Assembly: GCA_963822485.1 (NCBI GenBank)
Contig: CAWGHW010000011.1
Span: 1 to 64,000, forward strand
DNA length: 64,000 bases
Source of the DNA: DASUBV01 sp963822485
GTDB lineage: Bacteria > Actinomycetota > Actinomycetes > Streptosporangiales > Streptosporangiaceae
Direction: 5' to 3'
The translations under genes were made by a program, and so were the position numbers. Below are positions 59,364 through 64,000 of the stretch, one piece after another; positions within the stretch are counted from its first letter, which is position 1, and each line of letters opens with the position of its first letter. The notes beneath the pieces were generated by a model. That model had not been told where the DNA came from and made no database searches. It saw only the letters and a program-made list of their open reading frames with translations.

Positions 59364-61937
59364 CGACCCTCACCCGGCCGCCCGCGAGGACGGGCAACGG
59401 GGGCGTCCCGGCCAGGCGCGCGGTGTTCCGCTGGGGCTGGCGGCTGTTCCGCCGTGAATGGCGCCAGCAGCTGCTCGTGCTCGGCCTGCTCACCGTGGCG
59501 GTCGCCGCGACGACGTGGGGCGCAGGCGTCGTCACGAACGTGCAGCCCGGCAACCCCAACTGGGCCGCTTACGGCACCGCTCAGGCGAAAGCCAAGCTGC
59601 CCGGCAGCGACCCGAGCCTGGCCGCCGACATCGCGACCATTCAGCACCGCTGGGGCCCGGCCGATGTCATCGAGAATGAGGCAATCGCCACCGGCACCAG
59701 CCAGTCTGTGCAGCTTCGCGCCGAGCCGCCGCACGGGCACTTTAACTCTCCGCTGCTCAGCCTGGTGAGCGGCGCCTACCCGGCCGGACCCGGTCAGGTC
59801 GCGCTGACCAGCCAGGTCGCGGCCCTGTACGGCGCGCACGCGGGCGGCACCTGGCGGGCCGCCGGCCGGACCTGGCGGGTGACCGGCATCGCGGCGGACC
59901 CGAGCAACCTGTCGGACGAGTTCGCGCTGGTCGCCCCGGGCCAGGTCAGGCACCCGAGCCAGGTGATCATGCTGCTCGGCCCGGCCGCGGGGCGGCTGGC
60001 GGCCAGCAAAGGCGACGTGACGCTGCCCGGCGTGCCGGCGGCCGCGCTGTTCACTCCCAATGAGATGGCGGGCGGACTCTCGCAGGCGGTGCTCATCCTG
60101 GTGCTGGAGGTACTCGGCCTGGCGTTCATCGGCCTGCTGTCAGTAGCCAGTTTCTCCGTGCTGGCCCAGCGCAGGCTCCGTGCCCTCGGCATGCTCAGCG
60201 CCATCGGCGCGACCGAGCGCAACCTCCGCCTGGTCATGATCGTTAACGGCCTGGTGGTCGGCGTGGTCGGCGCGCTGGCCGGGACGGCGGTTGGCCTCGC
60301 CGCCTGGTTCGCTTACGCGCCCACGTTGCAGCAGGCGACCAACCACGTGGTCGACCCGGCCAGCCTGCCCTGGTGGGCGATCGCCGTCGGGGCCGGGTTC
60401 GCGGTCGCGACATCGGTGCTGGCATCCCGCCGCCCGGCCAAGGCGATGGCCGCGGTCCCGGTGGTGGCCGCGCTGTCCGGCCGCCCCGCGCCGCCGAAGG
60501 CGGTACACCGCTCCGCCGTGCCCGGCGTCATCGCGTTCGCGGTCGGCCTGGCCGTCCTGGCGTTCGTCGGCCTGGCCGGGCTGCCTGGCGGGGGCGGCGG
60601 CCCGGGCAGCGGGCTGCCCCTGCTGGCCGGCCTGGTGGGCGTGATCGCCGGGATCATCCTGCTTGCGCCGCTGGGCATCAGCGTGCTGGCCGCTGGAGCG
60701 TACCCTCGGCTGCCGGTCGCGATCCGGATCGCGCTGCGTGACCTGGTCCGCTACCGGGCCCGGTCCGGTGCCGCGCTGGCCGCGGTCACGTTCGCCATGT
60801 TCCTGGCCACGGCGATCTGCCTGGTCGGCAGCGAGCGGACCGACAACCCGCTCACCCCGTCCGGCCCCAGCCTGTCCAGCAGCCAGCTTGTGATCACCTC
60901 GGGGCGGAGCCCGGCCCCCGGCATGATGATGCCGCTCAGCAGCGCCCAGGCGGCCAGCCTGAGCAGGCGGCTGAATAGCCTCGCGGCCAGCCTGCACGCG
61001 CGGTCCGCGATACCACTGGAATCCGCGGGCCTGCTGGTCCAGGCTGGGTGCGCCGCCCGACCACAATTCACCCAACCTCGATTCCGGCGTCGGCCTGTAC
61101 GTGGCGACCCCGCGGCTGCTCGCCGCGTACGGGATCAAGGCCAGCCAGATCGCTCCCGGTACCGACATCCTCACCATGCGGCCATTGCTGGCGGGCCTGT
61201 CGCACCTGCAGATGACCTGGAGTTCCGGCAGCGGCGGCGAGCCCGACGGAAGCCAGTCCAACGGAAGCCAGTCCGACGGAAGCCGGTCCGGTGGTAACGG
61301 CGGTTCGTCCTGCACGCTGAGCAACTGCCTGGCCAGCCCGGCGATCCAGACGGTCAGCAGCCTGCCCAGCGGCACCTCCGCGCCGAACACCGTGATCACC
61401 GAGTACGCGGTGCGCAAGTACCACGTGCACGCTCAGCTGACCGGGTGGCTGATCCAGGCACCTGCCCCGCTCACCGCCAGGCAGATCAGAGCCGCACGGC
61501 ACGTCACACTCGCCTACCAGGCGCCGCTCGAGATCGCCTCTGGCGGGGCGGACTTCGGCGAGATCGCCGGGATCGGCACGGCGCTCGGCATCGTGATCGC
61601 GCTCGGCGTGCTGGCCGCGTCCGTCGGCCTGATCCGCAGCGAGACCGCCCAGGACCTGCGCACGCTCACCGCGGCCGGCGCCAGCGGCGCGACCCGGCGG
61701 ATGATCACCGCAGCCACTGCCGCGGCGCTGGGGCTGCTCGGCGCGGTCCTCGGCATGGCCTTCGCGGTGATCGTCGGGCTGGCCTGGGCGCATGGCGGCC
61801 TGTCCGCCATGTTCGGCGGCCTGCCGCTGGCCGACGTGCTGATCCTGCTGATCGGGCTGCCGCTGCTCGCCGCCGGCGTCGGCTGGCTGCTGGCTGGCCG
61901 CGGGCCGGAGGTCATCGGGAGACAGCCGCTGGATTAG
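59360..61937 (+). pseudogene. FtsX/MacB-type ABC permease with one frame shift
   Basis: From ATG 59360: RWGWRLFRREWRQQLLVLGLLTVAV (first membrane segment), a large outside domain, then FtsX segments AFIGLLSVASFSVLAQRRLRALGMLSAIGATERNL and a second set from RLPVAIRIALRDLVRYRARSG. The frame breaks at about 61035-61045; one extra base separates LESAGLLVQ from LGAPPDHNSPNLDSG. The rest, with the last three membrane segments and ATRRMITAATAAALG, continues to 61937. Total about 858 residues, normal for this family. Confidence 0.83.
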
Positions 61938-62039
61938 CAGGCCTGTTACGGTCAACCGGGCTCGGCCGGCCGAGGGGTAACGCCATTCCCAGATGAGCCT
62001 TGTTCGGGCGCGGTGCGGCGGGCCAGACGCAGATGGGGC

Positions 62040-62160
62040 ATCCGCCCTTGACGGCGGATCTCGCGCCCTTGGCGGCGACCAGCGCCAATCACCGGTCGCG
62101 ACGGCATCGCTGCCGCCTGTAGCGAGCAGGCTCGAGCCGTGATCCTGCGCGCCGGCGGCA
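62040..62160. repeat. Left degenerate repeat beside the chitinase gene
   Basis: ACGGCGGATCT, GCGCC, GGCG and GCGCCAATCAC, then GCTCGAGCSSTGATYC, are shared in the same order with 63872-63980; overall about 70 percent by eye with small gaps. Translated, both begin LTADLAP. Apart from it and the TetR remnant, 61938-62263 holds nothing. Confidence 0.6.
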
Positions 62161-62258
62161 TTTTGCTCGTTGAGGTCGGTTACGGCGCGCTGGCGATGAC
62201 AGGCATCGCCGAGCGCGCCGTAACCGATCAGCCAACCGTCTATCGATCGGCCTGGGAC
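62124..62258 (+). pseudogene. TetR-family N-terminal remnant
   Basis: EQARAVILRAGGILLVEVGY...TGIAERAVTDQPTVYR is a recognisable TetR helix-turn-helix, but the frame stops being TetR-like where the chitinase 3' end begins. No start codon with a ribosome site exists. The C-terminal ligand domain is missing. Confidence 0.6.
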
Positions 62259-62263
62259 CTCGG

Positions 62264-63571
62264 TCAGTCCCCGAGGTCGCTCAGGAACCTGTTGGTGTAC
62301 TCCAGTGCTGACGTGCCGGAAACCGAGTTGCAGGTGGGCGACGCGTACGTCGTGGTCGTGGCGCAGGGTGTGTCCCGGTCCAGTGACCAGAAATGCAGCC
62401 CGGCCAGGCCGTTGCTGACCGCGTAGTTCGTCAGCGTGTCCACGTCAGCGGCAGTGAAGGTCTCGCTGGTGTTGTCGTTCAGGCCGATCATCGGGGTGAC
62501 GGCGATCTTGCTCGCCGGGATTCCGTAGGTGTGCTCGAGATTCCCTACCGCCTGGATCGCCGACTGCGCCATCTCGCAGCTGCCGGAGACAACGACGCAG
62601 ACGCTGCTGGACGCGCTGCCGAAGTCCATGGTCATCAGGTTGATGACGTACTTGTTCAGGCCGGAGCCGAGCACCGCCTCGACGACCTCGTTGCCGAGCG
62701 AGTTCACTCCGCCGTAGCTGCCATCGGATGCGGCCAGCGTGGCGAGCGTGAACGAGAACTGCAGGTTCGGGTACTGCGACTGTGCTCCCGCCGCCGCGTT
62801 GACCAGATCCTGGATATCCGACTCGGTCTGGCCGCCTTCGATGTCGAAGTCAATGCCGACCAGGTGCGGGCTGGCGTAGCGAGCGATGAACGATTCCATG
62901 CCAGCCGTCGAGTCGCAGGTGAAGGTCCCGGCCTCACCACCGGTCGAGACAACGTAATTCAGGCCGGCGTTCTGGAGTTGCGGAACGTTCTCGGCCGCCC
63001 AGCTGGCACCCGAGACACCACCCCAGGTCTCGCTGCCGCAGGCTCCGGAAGCGAACGCGAGCGTGATCGCGGGCAGCTTCGGGATGTACTGCGACACCAG
63101 GCTGCCGGAGCCCACCACCGGCAGATCGGACCCTTCAACGGCCGACTGCATCTCGTCGGTGTTCCAGTTCATGTTGATGGTGACGTCCTTGTACGGGCTG
63201 AAGAGCAGGCCGCTCACCGAGCCCGTGCCGCCCCCGCCCCCGCCACCACCACCGCCACCGCCACCGCCACCGCCGCCCGAGCCGCCGGTGCAGGAGCCGT
63301 CGGATGTCCACGGCTGTCCCGAGCCGCTGCCGCCGTTGTTGGTCGCCGGGTCGTTGCCCTGAGTCCACCAGTTGGCGGTGTAGTTGATTCCGTTCTCGCT
63401 GGCCTGCTCGCCGCCGGTATAGGCAGTAGTGGAGTTCCATGCCGCGGCGCATGCGGTGGATGCCTGCGCGGCGGGCCCGGAGGCCAGCGCGAGGACCGAG
63501 CCGCCGGCTGTCAGCCCGAGCGCCGAGCCAGCGATGAGAGCTGTGCGGAGAATCCGTAATCCGACCTGCAT
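62264..63571 (-). CDS. Secreted chitinase: CBM5/12 plus GH18 catalytic domain
   Basis: 435 residues. A signal peptide (about 1-37, ending AAQASTA) is followed by a chitin-binding module (AWNSTTAYTGGEQASENGINY, WWTQGNDPATNN, W) at about 40-93, a Ser/poly-Gly linker, and a GH18 barrel of about 315 residues. The catalytic motif is VGIDFDIEGG (DxxE-type, with the acid Glu), with late LHFWSLDRD. GGAGGG lies before ATG 63571. It hydrolyses chitin outside the cell. Confidence 0.92.
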   Translation of the reverse strand: MQVGLRILRTALIAGSALGLTAGGSVLALASGPAAQASTACAAAWNSTTAYTGGEQASENGINYTANWWTQGNDPATNNGGSGSGQPWTSDGSCTGGSGGGGGGGGGGGGGGGGGTGSVSGLLFSPYKDVTINMNWNTDEMQSAVEGSDLPVVGSGSLVSQYIPKLPAITLAFASGACGSETWGGVSGASWAAENVPQLQNAGLNYVVSTGGEAGTFTCDSTAGMESFIARYASPHLVGIDFDIEGGQTESDIQDLVNAAAGAQSQYPNLQFSFTLATLAASDGSYGGVNSLGNEVVEAVLGSGLNKYVINLMTMDFGSASSSVCVVVSGSCEMAQSAIQAVGNLEHTYGIPASKIAVTPMIGLNDNTSETFTAADVDTLTNYAVSNGLAGLHFWSLDRDTPCATTTTYASPTCNSVSGTSALEYTNRFLSDLGD

Positions 63572-63865
63572 GAACCCTCCAGGGGTGAGAGGAGCTGAGG
63601 CGATCTGGCGCCTCGCATGACCCGGCGAACCGTTTATATGGTCACTTTGTATCCGGAGGGCTGAGTCGTCAAGGCTTACTGTAAAGAATATTTCTAGTTA
63701 ATTTTTGGGCTGGAGCCACCCAGCGGTCGTGCGGGCCAGGACAACGCGTCGCGGTCTCACCCGGTACCGCCGCGTCAGCGGGCACCGCGCGGTGCCCGCG
63801 TCCTGTCGGCGAGCTGGCCGAGGAGTTGCGCGCCCAGGTGGAGCATCGGCGGAACCGGCGCAGCT

Positions 63866-63990
63866 GCGCCTAACGGCGGATCTAGCGCCCTGGCGGTCGG
63901 CCAACGCCAATCACAGACTGTTACGGGATTGCCTGAGAGGCAAGCGCTCGAGCGCTGATTCCGAGGCCGGCGCAATCAGGCGGCCTAACC
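63866..63990. repeat. Right degenerate repeat beside the chitinase gene
   Basis: Counterpart of 62040-62160: ACGGCGGATCTAGCGCCC, ACGCCAATCAC, GCTCGAGCGCTGATTCC and GGCCGGCGCAAT correspond. The gap 63572-64000 holds no convincing gene; its AT-rich part at 63640-63710 may be the chitinase promoter. Confidence 0.55.
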
Positions 63991-64000
63991 ACTGGACTGG

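Noticed and set aside
1..64000. tRNA or rRNA genes
   Set aside because: No cloverleaf with GGTTCGAATCC-type arm or rRNA core sequence was noticed on either strand; a covariance search would be decisive.

Overview
The window is very GC-rich DNA from an actinomycete. Third codon positions are G/C-saturated, many genes start with GTG or TTG, and stop/start overlaps of the ATGA, GTGA and TTGA kind are frequent. Families typical of actinomycetes are present: DUF397, a heparin-binding-hemagglutinin-like protein next to an XRE regulator, mycothiol-type DinB proteins, DUF6314, NarL-type two-component systems and paired high-affinity Liv transporters. I cannot name the genus. No rRNA, tRNA, CRISPR array or intact transposase was recognised.

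Layout. 1-4.1 kb: the end of a copper ATPase (copA), a copZ chaperone, a frame-broken DUF929 thiol-type protein, a DUF4331 protein and a sirtuin. 4.2-13.6 kb: a first branched-chain-type ABC importer (G-F-H-M-binding protein), then TetR, BioY, a frame-broken DUF6314 gene, an acyl-CoA ligase and a citrate-synthase-family protein. This looks like uptake plus CoA activation of an organic acid. 13.6-17.7 kb: tandem repeats, a VOC protein, an ArsR/MFS pair behind a twin palindromic operator, and a DinB protein. 18-21 kb (minus strand): an HBHA-like coiled-coil protein, an XRE regulator preceded by a perfect 50-bp palindrome, and a sirohydrochlorin-chelatase-like protein with a repeat-rich N-terminus.

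21-30.2 kb: small genes and decayed sequence, then a beta-hydroxyacid dehydrogenase, a second complete Liv importer (binding protein-H-M-G-F) and an amidohydrolase. 31.3-37.2 kb (minus strand): a tight operon running SDR, M20 peptidase, M19 dipeptidase, DUF885 peptidase, alpha/beta hydrolase. 37.4-50.6 kb: hydrolase plus P450, a PrmC/TcmP-like double methyltransferase, a phosphotransferase-fold protein, GNAT, a CcdC-like membrane protein, a NarL-type two-component system, a GlxA/AraC regulator, MarR plus a drug exporter, and peptidase E.

50.6-57.7 kb: an aldo/keto reductase and a decayed DUF429 gene are separated by a 3.6-kb island holding DUF397 and a large membrane-anchored STAND (NB-ARC/TPR) protein. 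A 105-bp direct repeat of the DUF429/reductase junction flanks the island. An ABM-domain protein and an FAD aromatic hydroxylase follow. 58-62 kb: a PadR-controlled MacB/FtsX-type ABC transporter whose permease is frame-broken. 62-64 kb: a secreted GH18 chitinase between degenerate direct repeats and next to a TetR remnant.

A recurring oddity is frame breaks: seven single-base-type breaks (two in DUF929, one each in DUF6314, the chelatase-like gene, HBHA-like, MarR and FtsX) plus one caused by a 17-bp tandem duplication. The single-base ones may be base-calling errors; the 17-bp duplication looks biological.
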